DNA of 64,000 nucleotides from Rhodoflexus caldus. Lineage in GTDB: Bacteria > Bacteroidota > Bacteroidia > Cytophagales > Thermoflexibacteraceae. The notes under the pieces were generated by a model that saw only the letters and a program-made list of their open reading frames with translations, had not been told where the DNA came from and made no database searches. The stretch lies in NCBI RefSeq assembly GCF_021206925.1, contig NZ_JAJPRF010000002.1:248001-312000 (forward strand), read 5' to 3'. Position 1 is the first letter of the stretch. Every line of letters starts with the position of its first letter. The position numbers and the translations under genes are program-made. Positions 53,273 to 62,057 of this stretch are shown here, in pieces.

Positions 53273-53294
53273 TTTAAACATTACGGGCTTTTAC

Positions 53295-54734
53295 ATGCTT
53301 CCGAACCTCATCAAAATCAACAAGTACAAACTACATACATTGGGATTGCTGCTTGGCTGGCTGTCGGGCTTTGCGGTATTTGCGCAGGAAATTCAGATAG
53401 AAATTCCCAAAACCGAAATTGCGATGAATGAATCGCTGCAAATCAAGATTTCGGTTATCAACGGGAAAGTGAATGATTACAGCAGTTTTCCGACCATTAA
53501 AGGATTTACCAAGTCCGATATTTCGTCGGGAGAGAGGCAGGCGCTCATCAGCGGGCGCTTGACCCAAATTTCGCAGTTGGTACAAAACTACCGCCCCGCC
53601 AAAGAAGGCACCTACACCATAGCACCGTTCACGCTGACCGTTAATGGCAAACAAGTGAGTTTTCAGGGCGCAACCATTACCGTAACGGCTTCTGCATCAG
53701 GCTCTTCAGCCTATGACTTCTGGTCGGCTCCCGATTTGGAACCTGAAATTGAAGTAGTACGCGAAGATGTATTTCTGGCTGTGGCTGCCGACCGCAAGGA
53801 GATATATGCAGGCGAAGGCGTAAATGTTATCATTGCTTTTTATGCCTTGCAAAGCAGCCCTTACTTACTGAAATTTCCCGATAACCTTTTTCAGCAACTA
53901 TCGGCAGTTGTCAAAAAATTGAAGCCTGAAAATTGTTGGGAAGAAAACTTTAACGTTGGTGGTCAAATTATTCCGACAGTTGTTAAAATTAGAGGCAAAG
54001 ATTACCAGCAATATAAAATCTATCAGTCCAACTATTACCTCAATCAGGCAGGTGAGGTAGAACTACCGCAAATTTCGCTGCCGCTCATCAAACTTCGTCC
54101 GGGCAATTACGGGCGCGAAGAGGCCAGAAATTACAGTTCAAAGCCTGTTAAAATCAAGGTTAAGCCTCTGCCGCCTCATCCGCTAAGAGAGAAAGTAGCC
54201 GTAGGTCAATTTAAGTTGGAAGAAAAAATCGGCCAAACGACGCTGCAAACAGGCCAAAGTGTCAATTATGACTTTCAAATCAGCGGACAGGGCAATTTTG
54301 CCTTCCTCCGCGAACCCGATACACGCCGCACACCTGCTCTTGAAGTGTATCCGCCCAATGTTCAGCAGCAAATTAACCGTGAGAACAGCCGCGTTACGGG
54401 CAGCAAAAAGTTTACGTACATGATTATACCCAATGAGCCGGGGGCATACAACATGTCGGACTACTTCCAATGGATTTTTTTCAATACCGAAAAACAGGCT
54501 TATGATACGCTAAAGCCGCAAATCAGCATCCGTGTGGAGGGGGAAAGCCGCACAGACAACAGCATCAGCAATACAGGCAGCGGGGCTTACTACGACAACA
54601 TCTATAAATTAGACAACAGCCTCAGTTCTTTGGAAAGCACCGATATCTGGATATCGGTTATAAGTTTTGTACTTGCCACCTCGGCCATTGTAAGCCTTGT
54701 GCTTGTGCTGACAACCGCTTTGAAACGCAAATAA
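53295..54734 (+). CDS. batD: BatD family protein (oxygen tolerance)
   Basis: 479 residues. A signal peptide (LHTLGLLLGWLSGFAVFAQ) leads to a large beta-rich periplasmic part; a C-terminal membrane segment (ISVISFVLATSAIVSLVLVLTTAL, about 452-475) and a short KRK tail follow. Typical BatD blocks are the opening VSINGKVNDYSSFPTIKGF-type text and SYNPAKEG-like QNYRPAKEGTYTIAPFTLTVNGK. Bat proteins (BatA-E) are envelope proteins of Bacteroidota linked to aerotolerance, usually in one cluster with batA, batB and batC; those are missing here, so this is a stand-alone copy. Function is not established. Confidence 0.88.
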   Translation: MLPNLIKINKYKLHTLGLLLGWLSGFAVFAQEIQIEIPKTEIAMNESLQIKISVINGKVNDYSSFPTIKGFTKSDISSGERQALISGRLTQISQLVQNYRPAKEGTYTIAPFTLTVNGKQVSFQGATITVTASASGSSAYDFWSAPDLEPEIEVVREDVFLAVAADRKEIYAGEGVNVIIAFYALQSSPYLLKFPDNLFQQLSAVVKKLKPENCWEENFNVGGQIIPTVVKIRGKDYQQYKIYQSNYYLNQAGEVELPQISLPLIKLRPGNYGREEARNYSSKPVKIKVKPLPPHPLREKVAVGQFKLEEKIGQTTLQTGQSVNYDFQISGQGNFAFLREPDTRRTPALEVYPPNVQQQINRENSRVTGSKKFTYMIIPNEPGAYNMSDYFQWIFFNTEKQAYDTLKPQISIRVEGESRTDNSISNTGSGAYYDNIYKLDNSLSSLESTDIWISVISFVLATSAIVSLVLVLTTALKRK

Positions 54735-54783
54735 TTAAAATGATGAACAAATGTAGATGTATTACATAAGCACTCGGATTTTA

Positions 54784-54864
54784 CCGTTGCACGCTGCCGT
54801 TGCACGCTGCCGTTGCACACTGCCGTTGCACGTTGCTGTTGCACGTCGCCGTTGCACGTTGCTG
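54784..54864 (+). repeat. Tandem array of a 13-bp repeat
   Basis: Six head-to-tail copies of CCGTTGCACGCTG with small changes (CCGTTGCACACTG, CCGTTGCACGTTG, CTGTTGCACGTCG) fill 54784-54861, with three more bases of a seventh. All share GTTGCAC. It lies between batD and the rhomboid gene. No spacers, so not CRISPR. Confidence 0.95.
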
Positions 54865-54912
54865 ATAGAAGTTCGCCATAAACCGCTCAATTACTACTTA
54901 TTGCAAACAATC

Positions 54913-55473
54913 ATGCTCATGAAAATACAATACAACGCGCCTGTTGTGCTGACCTTTGCATTTATCTGCACCTTTTTGGTGGCGCTGCAAGGTATGGGAA
55001 TTAACCTGATGCCACTGTTCAGCGTTTCGGGGACAATGGATGTTACCAATCCGCTGGATTTTTTTCGGCTGTTTTCGCATGTTCTTGGCCATGGGGATTG
55101 GGGGCATCTGCTCAATAATCTGACTTTTATTTTGCTGCTGGGGCCTATTCTGGAAGAAAAATACGGCTCCTCGGGTTTGTTGATGATGATGTTCATTACG
55201 GCATTCGTAACCGGCGTACTGAATATTTTCTTTTTCTCGTCCGGTTTGTTGGGCGCAAGCGGCATTGTATTTATGATGATTCTGCTAAGTTCTATCGTGA
55301 ATCTGCAACGCGGGCGCATACCGCTGACGTTTGTGCTGGTGGTTGTGCTGTTTCTTGGAAAAGAGTTTATCAGCATGTTTCAAAATAACAATATTTCGGA
55401 ATTTGCCCATATCATTGGCGGCATATGTGGTGCTGTTTTCGGGTTTAACTTCCGCCGCCGTCCTACGTATTGA
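54913..55473 (+). CDS. Rhomboid family intramembrane serine protease
   Basis: 187 residues from ATG 54913 (54919 possible). Six membrane segments carry the marks: the HGDWGHLLNN loop region (60-69), catalytic Ser116 in GASG (114-117) and catalytic His166 in SEFAHIIGGICGAVFGF. Rhomboids cleave membrane proteins inside the bilayer. The frame upstream of 54913 translates the tandem repeat and is not considered coding. The stop TGA overlaps the tilS ATG by one base (TGATG), so the two are coupled. Confidence 0.92.
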   Translation: MLMKIQYNAPVVLTFAFICTFLVALQGMGINLMPLFSVSGTMDVTNPLDFFRLFSHVLGHGDWGHLLNNLTFILLLGPILEEKYGSSGLLMMMFITAFVTGVLNIFFFSSGLLGASGIVFMMILLSSIVNLQRGRIPLTFVLVVVLFLGKEFISMFQNNNISEFAHIIGGICGAVFGFNFRRRPTY

Positions 55474-56825
55474 TGCAATTTAAGGCCGTCTTTGAGCAAA
55501 AGTTATCAGATTTTATTACTGATAATCAACTGTTTACCACAGATGACCCATTGCTGCTTGCCATAAGCGGCGGCGTTGATTCTGTGGTGATGAGTGCGGC
55601 ACTCTGTCGGTTGGGTTATACAGTAACTTTGGCACATGTCAATTATCAATTGCGGGGCAGCGAATCGGACGGAGACGAACAGTTCGTCAGGCAATTAGCT
55701 GAAAATCTGAATGTTAAACTATTTGTTCAACGATTTGACACACAGCAAGAAGCAAAGAACAACAAACAAGGCATTCAGGAAACCGCAAGAAAACTGCGCT
55801 ATGAGTGGTTTGAAGCACTGCAAAAGCAATACGGCTTTACACATATTTTGACGGCGCATCACCTCGGCGATGCCTTGGAAACAAGCCTGTATCAACTTGC
55901 CAAAGGCTGCGGCATTAAAGGCATTCGCGGTATTCCGCTCCGACAGGGGGCAGTAGTACGGCCAATGTTGGCATTCAGCAGAGAGGAAATTGTACAATAT
56001 GCACATGCCAACCATCTGCAATGGCGCGAGGACAGTTCCAATACAAGCGATTACTACACCCGCAATTTCATCCGTCATCAGATTGTACCCCTACTGGAAA
56101 AAATCAATCCCTCAGTTGTTCAGGGCTTTGCAGATACGCACCAACGATTGAGCGATGCCGCTTGGTGGCTTCAATTAGCAATTGCCGATGCCGAAAAACA
56201 GGTTGTGCATGAATCCGACGGCATTTTTTACCTGAATATCAAGGCGTTGGAGCAACTCCCCTCACCTCGTTTGTTCCTTTATGAATGTCTTAAAAAATGG
56301 GGATTTAACTATGAAACGGCAGTGCTTATCACCAAGCACCTGCACAGCCAAAGCGGCACGCAGTTTCTGTCTAATACCCATCGGGCAGCCATTAATCGCG
56401 GGCAAATTGTGATAAGCCCTTTAAGTAGCGACAAGACCTCCGATTCCTCTGTATCCATTCCAAATTTTGGCACTTATAGATTTGATAATCAAAAAGTTAT
56501 ATCCGTGCATTTAAAGCAGCCGAAAGATGTAGCCCTTCATAGCGGCAATCCTGCTGTCGTGTGGGTTGATGCTGCCGCTTTGGTGTTTCCACTAACCATC
56601 CGCTATTGGCAGGCAGGCGATAAAATGCAACCGCTGGGCATGCGCGGGAGCAAAAAAATCAGCGATATACTGACCGATTTGAAGATTGCACTGCATGAAA
56701 AAAAATCTGCCCGCGTGCTGTGTAATGCACAGGGGCAGATTTTGTGGCTGATTGGTTATCGTCTTTCCGAAATTGCCCGCATATCTGACGATACGGCTGC
56801 CGTTGCGGAAATAGCGATTCGTTAG
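55473..56825 (+). CDS. tilS: tRNA(Ile)-lysidine synthetase
   Basis: Adds lysine to C34 of tRNA-Ile2, letting it read AUA; cytosolic ATP-pyrophosphatase. About 450 residues. The PP-loop SGGVDSVVMSAAL is near residue 34, followed by HVNYQLRGSESDGDEQFV and ETARKLRYEWFEAL, the NFIRHQIVPLL block, and a C-terminal TilS substrate-binding domain to the end. ATG 55473 is used; an overlapping TTG at 55470 is unlikely. Convergent with the 5'-nucleotidase gene at 56841. Confidence 0.95.
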   Translation: MQFKAVFEQKLSDFITDNQLFTTDDPLLLAISGGVDSVVMSAALCRLGYTVTLAHVNYQLRGSESDGDEQFVRQLAENLNVKLFVQRFDTQQEAKNNKQGIQETARKLRYEWFEALQKQYGFTHILTAHHLGDALETSLYQLAKGCGIKGIRGIPLRQGAVVRPMLAFSREEIVQYAHANHLQWREDSSNTSDYYTRNFIRHQIVPLLEKINPSVVQGFADTHQRLSDAAWWLQLAIADAEKQVVHESDGIFYLNIKALEQLPSPRLFLYECLKKWGFNYETAVLITKHLHSQSGTQFLSNTHRAAINRGQIVISPLSSDKTSDSSVSIPNFGTYRFDNQKVISVHLKQPKDVALHSGNPAVVWVDAAALVFPLTIRYWQAGDKMQPLGMRGSKKISDILTDLKIALHEKKSARVLCNAQGQILWLIGYRLSEIARISDDTAAVAEIAIR

Positions 56826-56840
56826 CCTGTACGTACCTGC

Positions 56841-58328
56841 CTAATTTTTCCGCTGCTGCAAGTACCGAATAAATACTTTCCGAATGTCGGAGCGGATATC
56901 GGACTTATCGGTAAAAATCTGCAAATCAGTTATTTGGGGATTATTGGCATTAAAAAATCCCAGATTAAATTCTTTACCACTCACCAAAAAATCGGTACTT
57001 GCCAGTGTGTAGGTTTTTGTTTTATCAATCGGTTTGTCGCCGATGAGCCATTCGCCGTTAGTATTTTGCGTGATACCTGCGTGTACCAAATAGCCACCCA
57101 AACCTTTATTTTTAAGCCCGCCTTCCAGCACATCTATCAATAGCTCACCCGTAATTTTCATTTTGGAAAGCCCGCCGCCAAAAGGCAGAATGCGCACAAT
57201 GTCATATTGCGTAATGTTACCTTCTAATTTGTCATCTACGCGGATGGAACCCGTATTGATGATAGCTGCATCTGCCTCGGGGATGGCGGCTTTTACGGCC
57301 TCCACAATCAATTTGCTGAGATTGGTTGGTGCGTTACGCACGCTTTTTTCCAAACCGTCCCATGGCTCGCGGGTAACAGTAACCACTTCGGAGGCATTAA
57401 ATCCCATATCGCTGAAACTTTTTTCTGCAATCTGTTGCCATTTTTGCACGGCTGCGGCTGTTTTAGGCTCATCGGCCAGTGCAGGCGTAATGGCAACCAA
57501 TCGGGAATTAACCTTCCACTTTTTGGCTTGCGGTGCTACCCGTAAGCGATGCAGATATGCCGTTTTGGCATTGGCATCAGCTTTGGCAATCACCGTTTTA
57601 CCGACTTTGTAGTACATATTTTCATGGTCGTGGCCACCCATGATGAGCGACAGCCCGGGCAGGCGACGTGCCAACTCCATATCCTGCGCCAACTCCAAGT
57701 GTGTGAGTGCTACTACCGCATCGCATTGTGGCGCAAGCAGTTGATACTCTCTCTCGGCAGCAGCATAAAAGTCCTCAAAATCCGCATAGGCTTTATCTAC
57801 CGGAATGGCAACGGCCAGCATACCTATTTTCAGCTTGTCGGTCTGTAAAATTACCGAAGCAGGCATAGGTTTGCCCCGCTGTACGAACGGAGCCGTTTTA
57901 CCCTCTTTTTTATGTTTTAAATTTGCAATAATCCATTGGAAATCAGACTCTTCTATGCGCGACAGCAAATCGGCCTCATCAATATCAAACTCATGATTGC
58001 CAAAAGTAGCATATTGCACGCCTGCCGCATTCATGGCTTCTATCATCTGTTGGCCTGCAATGCGTCTGCCCTCGTTGCGCAGCGTTCCGATAACCGATGG
58101 GCTGACAAAATCGCCGGCATGAACAAAAAAAGTTTGCGGTTGCTTGGCCTTTTCCTGCTGATAGGCCGTAGCTACACGCGCCATGCCTCCTATCGTACCA
58201 TTGGCCAGCGGTGCGATTTCATAGGTATCATTGATAGCAAAAAACTGCGCTGTATAGTACGTCCGGCAACTGCCCGATAACAAAACGACAAGCAGCAGCA
58301 ACAGCGGTACAAAGGGGCTTTTTTTCAT
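56841..58328 (-). CDS. 5'-nucleotidase / UshA-like bifunctional metallophosphatase lipoprotein
   Basis: 495 residues. A lipobox LSGSC puts Cys21 as lipidation site. The calcineurin-like N-terminal domain has FFAINDTYEI, HAGDFVSPS, FGNHEFDIDE and MGGHDHENMY, the usual set for the dinuclear metal site, with Tyr in place of the His often seen in the first motif (NDxH). The C-terminal domain (from about 320) has the NTGSIRVDDKLEGNITQYDIVRILPFGG block that binds the nucleotide. Likely degrades nucleotides or NAD in the periplasm. A TAGCTTTG box at 58361 may be the promoter. Confidence 0.88.
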   Translation of the reverse strand: MKKSPFVPLLLLLVVLLSGSCRTYYTAQFFAINDTYEIAPLANGTIGGMARVATAYQQEKAKQPQTFFVHAGDFVSPSVIGTLRNEGRRIAGQQMIEAMNAAGVQYATFGNHEFDIDEADLLSRIEESDFQWIIANLKHKKEGKTAPFVQRGKPMPASVILQTDKLKIGMLAVAIPVDKAYADFEDFYAAAEREYQLLAPQCDAVVALTHLELAQDMELARRLPGLSLIMGGHDHENMYYKVGKTVIAKADANAKTAYLHRLRVAPQAKKWKVNSRLVAITPALADEPKTAAAVQKWQQIAEKSFSDMGFNASEVVTVTREPWDGLEKSVRNAPTNLSKLIVEAVKAAIPEADAAIINTGSIRVDDKLEGNITQYDIVRILPFGGGLSKMKITGELLIDVLEGGLKNKGLGGYLVHAGITQNTNGEWLIGDKPIDKTKTYTLASTDFLVSGKEFNLGFFNANNPQITDLQIFTDKSDIRSDIRKVFIRYLQQRKN

Positions 58329-58360
58329 AGTAACGACACATTAGAGATGAAATAATTCAG

Positions 58361-58368
58361 CAAAGCTA
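58361..58368 (-). promoter_or_regulatory. -7 box for the 5'-nucleotidase gene
   Basis: TAGCTTTG on the minus strand, 32 bases before the ATG at 58328. No TTG at the usual distance. Confidence 0.4.
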
Positions 58369-58478
58369 AAAAAACGCTTATAAAGGATTGGCCGCCAATC
58401 TTAATTCAGAAAGAAATATGCTACCTTGCAATCTGTTTACGCATCTTTCTGCTGTTATTATTAGCCAACGCTGATTAT

Positions 58479-59678
58479 ATGTTACAACGCCAATTGAATA
58501 TTCCGGAAACAGAAAAATACGCCCGCCGATTTGCCAATATCGTTTGTAATAATTTTTTCGCTCAAAAAGACCGAATCAGCGGGCAGGAAATTGTAGCACT
58601 GCCCATAGAAAAACAGGTCAGCCTGCTGGCAGTCAAAAATATATTTCTGCAATGGCAAAAAGAAACAGCCAATTTGCGCAGTCCTTTTTTTGATTACACA
58701 TCGGCCGATGTGCAAAAAGCCCTTGCTGCCTTCATGAATGTTGTTTCTAAGCACATCAGCATTGGTAGGAAACACTTTGAACCCTTGCTGGCAGATGCCG
58801 TGAAGGAAACATTAGTGCTTACGCTTACTCCCGGCAGCTATTTCAGCGATTTGTTTGCCGAAAAAAGTCAGGCTGTTTCCGCAGAAACGGACATCAAACC
58901 ATTGCTGAAATATTTTAAAGTCCACCGCCGCATGGCTGATGAGTTAGTACGCCGCATGAGTGCAACCGTCAGCCCGTTGAGCATCCCTTTTGCGCAGGAG
59001 TTGGTGCAACAAATTGCCCAACAAAAGGCACTGCTGGACAATGAAGACGAAATCATTGCCTCGCTGAGCAATACCCTGCTACTCGATAAAAACCAACTGG
59101 CACAGATTGCCTCTCCCGAAACACCGGAAGACCCGCTGGATTTCAGCAATGACAGCATCAACAGCATGTCTTTTGAAATTTCAAAAATGAGTTTTGGCGT
59201 TGAAAACGACGAGCCGCCACACAGTCCGCTGCATACCGAAGACAAAACCATTGTTCAGTCTTTCTTCAAACAAACGGCAAAACCAAGCTCTCAACCTTTT
59301 CAGCCGCCCAAGGAAGAACCCAAGTTTACACCTCTCAACAGCAAGTTTACAAGCGAGCCCGAGCAGAAAAAACCATCGCTGAACGAATTGCTGGCACAGC
59401 AGCAGACAAAAGCCCCTTCGGTTTCAGACATGTATAAAAATGCCAAAATACAGAGTCTCAACGATTTTATACCGCTGAACCACCGCTACAAATTCATTAA
59501 CGAACTCTTTGGCGGCAGTACGGCCGATTTCAACGAGGCCATTACCACAATTGACAGTTGTAAAGACTACCATGATGCCATTATGATTGTCAAAGAAAAA
59601 TACCTGCCCAAATACGGCTGGGATTTTTCCAAAGATGAAGTCAAAGAGTTTTACGAGCTTATCGGACGTAAATTTTAA
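58479..59678 (+). CDS. Conserved Bacteroidota protein of unknown function
   Basis: 399 residues in three parts: a helical N-terminal domain (about 1-230) with no motif I know, a Pro/Gln/Ser-rich, probably disordered linker (about 240-335), and a compact C-terminal block SLNDFIPLNHRYKFINELFGGSTADFNEAI...KYGWDFSKDEVKEFYELIGRKF. That last block is strikingly conserved in related proteins of Cytophagales as I recall, while the linker is free to vary. Cytosolic; function unknown. It ends with the terminator at 59698-59733. Confidence 0.78.
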   Translation: MLQRQLNIPETEKYARRFANIVCNNFFAQKDRISGQEIVALPIEKQVSLLAVKNIFLQWQKETANLRSPFFDYTSADVQKALAAFMNVVSKHISIGRKHFEPLLADAVKETLVLTLTPGSYFSDLFAEKSQAVSAETDIKPLLKYFKVHRRMADELVRRMSATVSPLSIPFAQELVQQIAQQKALLDNEDEIIASLSNTLLLDKNQLAQIASPETPEDPLDFSNDSINSMSFEISKMSFGVENDEPPHSPLHTEDKTIVQSFFKQTAKPSSQPFQPPKEEPKFTPLNSKFTSEPEQKKPSLNELLAQQQTKAPSVSDMYKNAKIQSLNDFIPLNHRYKFINELFGGSTADFNEAITTIDSCKDYHDAIMIVKEKYLPKYGWDFSKDEVKEFYELIGRKF

Positions 59679-59697
59679 ACCCATATAATCACGCACC

Positions 59698-59733
59698 AAT
59701 CCCCGAGGAATTAACATTCCTTGGGGATTTATT
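59698..59733 (+). terminator. Terminator before the GH13 gene
   Basis: AATCCCCGAGGAA (59698-59710) pairs with TTCCTTGGGGATT (59717-59729, one G:T), 6-base loop, then TATTG. Confidence 0.8.
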
Positions 59734-59747
59734 GTACCAATACCACT

Positions 59748-61610
59748 ATGAAACTCAAAAGTTTAACTTTCTCACTATGCCTTTTGCTCATGCAATTTTC
59801 ACTTGCTTCACTGATTTACGGACAACCTGCCATTGACCGCATAGAACCGCCCAACTGGTGGGTAGGCATGAAAAACCGGTCTCTGGAAATTTTGGTTCAC
59901 GGCAAAAACATCGGCGAAACACAAGTTGCTATGAAGCCCTACGAAGGTGTAGGCCTGATTGAAACCGTGCGGCCGCAAAACAGCAATTACGTCTTCCTGC
60001 AATTAGATATTCAACCCAATGCCCGCCCCGGCAATCTTAGTTTCACATTTACAGGCAGCAATGGCACTTCGGCCACTGTCAGCTATGCACTGAAAGCCAA
60101 GCAACAGGCAGCCAGCCGCATTCAAGGATTCGGCCCGCAGGACTTAATTTACCTGATTATGCCCGACCGCTTTGCCAATGGCAACCCCGCCATGGACAAC
60201 ATAGAGGGTATGCGCGAAAAAGCCGACCGAACCGCTCCTTTCGGCAGACACGGCGGTGATATTGACGGCATCTTGCAAAAACTTGACTACATCCGCTCGC
60301 TGGGCGTAACAGCCCTGTGGCTGAATCCCGTGCTGGAAAATGACATGCCGACTTCTTCCTACCACGGCTATGCCATTACCGATTTTTATCAGGTGGACAA
60401 ACGTTTTGGCGGCAACGAAAAATACCGTGAACTGATTGAGGCAAGCCACAAGCGCGGTATGAAAATAATCAAAGACATGGTGATGAACCACTGCGGCCTG
60501 TATCATTGGTGGATGGACGACCTGCCCTACCCCGATTGGATTAATCAGTTTGGCGAGTTTACGCGCTCTAACTATCGGCTGGCTACTATCTCCGACCCGC
60601 ACGCCTCCGAATACGACCGCAACCTGATGAACACCGGTTGGTTTGATACCACCATGCCCGACCTGAACCAGCGCAACCCAAAACTTGCCAAGTACCTGAT
60701 TCAGAATACTTTATGGTGGATTGAGGAGTTTGGCATAGACGGCATCCGCATGGACACCTACCCCTATCCGAACCCCGACTTCATGGCACAGTGGTCGGCT
60801 GCTGTGCTGACAGAATATCCGCAGTTCAATATTGTCGGCGAAGTGTGGATACACTCGGCAGCGATGGAGTCCTATTGGGTCAAAGGCACTCAAAATCGCG
60901 ACGGGTATCGCTCCCCACTGCCCTCTATCACCGATTTTCCCCTGTTTGAGGCCATTGCACCGGCCTTGAACGAACCGACAGGCTGGGGCAGCGGTCTTTC
61001 GCGGCTCTACCATGTGCTGGCAGAAGATTTTCTGTACGAAAACCCCAACGAAAATGTCATTTTCCTTGACAACCATGATGTTACCCGTTTTGCCACGGCC
61101 GTCGGGCAAGACCTGAACAAGATCAAAATGGGGATAACATTTTTGCTGACCACACGGGGCGTTCCTCAAATTTACTATGGTACGGAACTCATGATGCCCG
61201 GCGACGGCGGCTTTCATCCCGACGTTCGCAAGGACTTCCCCGGGGGCTGGCCGGGTGATGCAACGGACGCCTTCACCCCAAAAGGTCGCACCGCCGCACA
61301 GAATGAACTTTGGAACTATCTGGCCGCATTGGGCAACTGGCGGAAAAATAAGAGCGTTATCCACACAGGCAAACTGACGCACTTCATCCCTTCCGATAAC
61401 TGCTACGTTTACTTCCGTCACAACGAAAAAGAGGCGGTGATGGTGGTTCTGCACAACGGCGATGAACCTAAGTTGTTGGATACCAAACCTTTCACCGAAA
61501 TATTGGGGCGCTTTAAACAAGGCAAAGAGGTAATTGGCGGCAAAATCATTAACGACCTATCAAAACTGGAACTGCCTGCCCACAGTGCCGTGGTTATTGA
61601 GTTGAAATAA
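59748..61610 (+). CDS. GH13 alpha-amylase family enzyme (neopullulanase/cyclomaltodextrinase type)
   Basis: 620 residues from ATG 59748. A signal peptide (FSLCLLLMQFSLASLIYGQ) is followed by an N-terminal Ig-like cyclomaltodextrinase domain (about 28-118: IDRIEPPNWWVGMKNRSLEILVHG) and a complete GH13 barrel: GIRMDTYPY with nucleophile Asp336, NIVGEVW with acid/base Glu365, and FLDNHD with Asp444. A C-terminal beta domain ends at 620. SusA-like periplasmic enzymes of this layout cut cyclodextrins or malto-oligosaccharides. No SusC/SusD pair is near, so it is not in a classical starch locus. Terminator at 61617. Confidence 0.93.
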   Translation: MKLKSLTFSLCLLLMQFSLASLIYGQPAIDRIEPPNWWVGMKNRSLEILVHGKNIGETQVAMKPYEGVGLIETVRPQNSNYVFLQLDIQPNARPGNLSFTFTGSNGTSATVSYALKAKQQAASRIQGFGPQDLIYLIMPDRFANGNPAMDNIEGMREKADRTAPFGRHGGDIDGILQKLDYIRSLGVTALWLNPVLENDMPTSSYHGYAITDFYQVDKRFGGNEKYRELIEASHKRGMKIIKDMVMNHCGLYHWWMDDLPYPDWINQFGEFTRSNYRLATISDPHASEYDRNLMNTGWFDTTMPDLNQRNPKLAKYLIQNTLWWIEEFGIDGIRMDTYPYPNPDFMAQWSAAVLTEYPQFNIVGEVWIHSAAMESYWVKGTQNRDGYRSPLPSITDFPLFEAIAPALNEPTGWGSGLSRLYHVLAEDFLYENPNENVIFLDNHDVTRFATAVGQDLNKIKMGITFLLTTRGVPQIYYGTELMMPGDGGFHPDVRKDFPGGWPGDATDAFTPKGRTAAQNELWNYLAALGNWRKNKSVIHTGKLTHFIPSDNCYVYFRHNEKEAVMVVLHNGDEPKLLDTKPFTEILGRFKQGKEVIGGKIINDLSKLELPAHSAVVIELK

Positions 61611-61616
61611 AAACAC

Positions 61617-61652
61617 ATTGGCCATGCCTTTTTTACACGGCATGGCCAATAT
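61617..61652. terminator. Bidirectional terminator after the GH13 gene
   Basis: ATTGGCCATGCC (61617-61628) pairs perfectly with GGCATGGCCAAT (61639-61650) around a 10-base T-rich loop; lies between convergent genes. Confidence 0.85.
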
Positions 61653-61685
61653 TGCAAAATACGCACAAGCAGCGATTGATGCTGC

Positions 61686-62057
61686 TTATTTGGCAAACGG
61701 AAAAGCCTTTAGCAGGTACAATCCCGATTTTTTGGAAGCATATTTTAATGATGGTCGGGCATTGTTTTTCAGCACCGTAGAAGAAGAAGCGATTTCATTC
61801 ATATCTCCGTCGTACAATTTCAATACGATGCGTTGAGCTTTGCTTTCTTCGGGCAGGGCGATTTCAAAAGTATAGGCTATGTCCTGACTAAGGAAACAGG
61901 TCATTTGCTGGTCGCTGTCTTGGCGCAAGTTGAAAACGATGGTTTTTTCTTTACCTGCATTCGCTTCTGCTCCGCCGGCTTGCTTTTGTTGTGCAGTAGC
62001 CACAGAAATACTCAGAAAGAATGTAACAATTGCAAGGGTTTGCCTCAGATAGCTCAT
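61686..62057 (-). CDS. Small secreted protein of unknown function
   Basis: 123 residues. A signal peptide (LAIVTFFLSISVATAQ) with cleavage near residue 22, a Gln/Gly/Ala-rich stretch, then one beta-rich domain (FNLRQDSDQQMTCFLSQDIAYTFEIALPEESKAQRIVLKLYDG) that looks like a small immunoglobulin-like or carbohydrate-binding fold. Not recognised. Its ATG overlaps the stop of the GT2 gene by one base (TGATG), so it is translated in coupling with it, perhaps a surface glycan partner. Confidence 0.75.
   Translation of the reverse strand: MSYLRQTLAIVTFFLSISVATAQQKQAGGAEANAGKEKTIVFNLRQDSDQQMTCFLSQDIAYTFEIALPEESKAQRIVLKLYDGDMNEIASSSTVLKNNARPSLKYASKKSGLYLLKAFPFAK

Noticed and set aside
54784-54864. 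Possible CRISPR array
   Set aside because: Units are 13 bp, directly adjacent, with no spacers and no cas genes.
54757-54912. Frame running through the 13-bp repeats into the rhomboid gene
   Set aside because: It would give a low-complexity Arg/Cys/Leu N-terminus with no counterpart in rhomboids; ATG 54913 gives a normal start.
61618-61836. Plus-strand frame after the GH13 gene
   Set aside because: It begins inside the terminator hairpin and is antisense to the secreted 123-residue protein.
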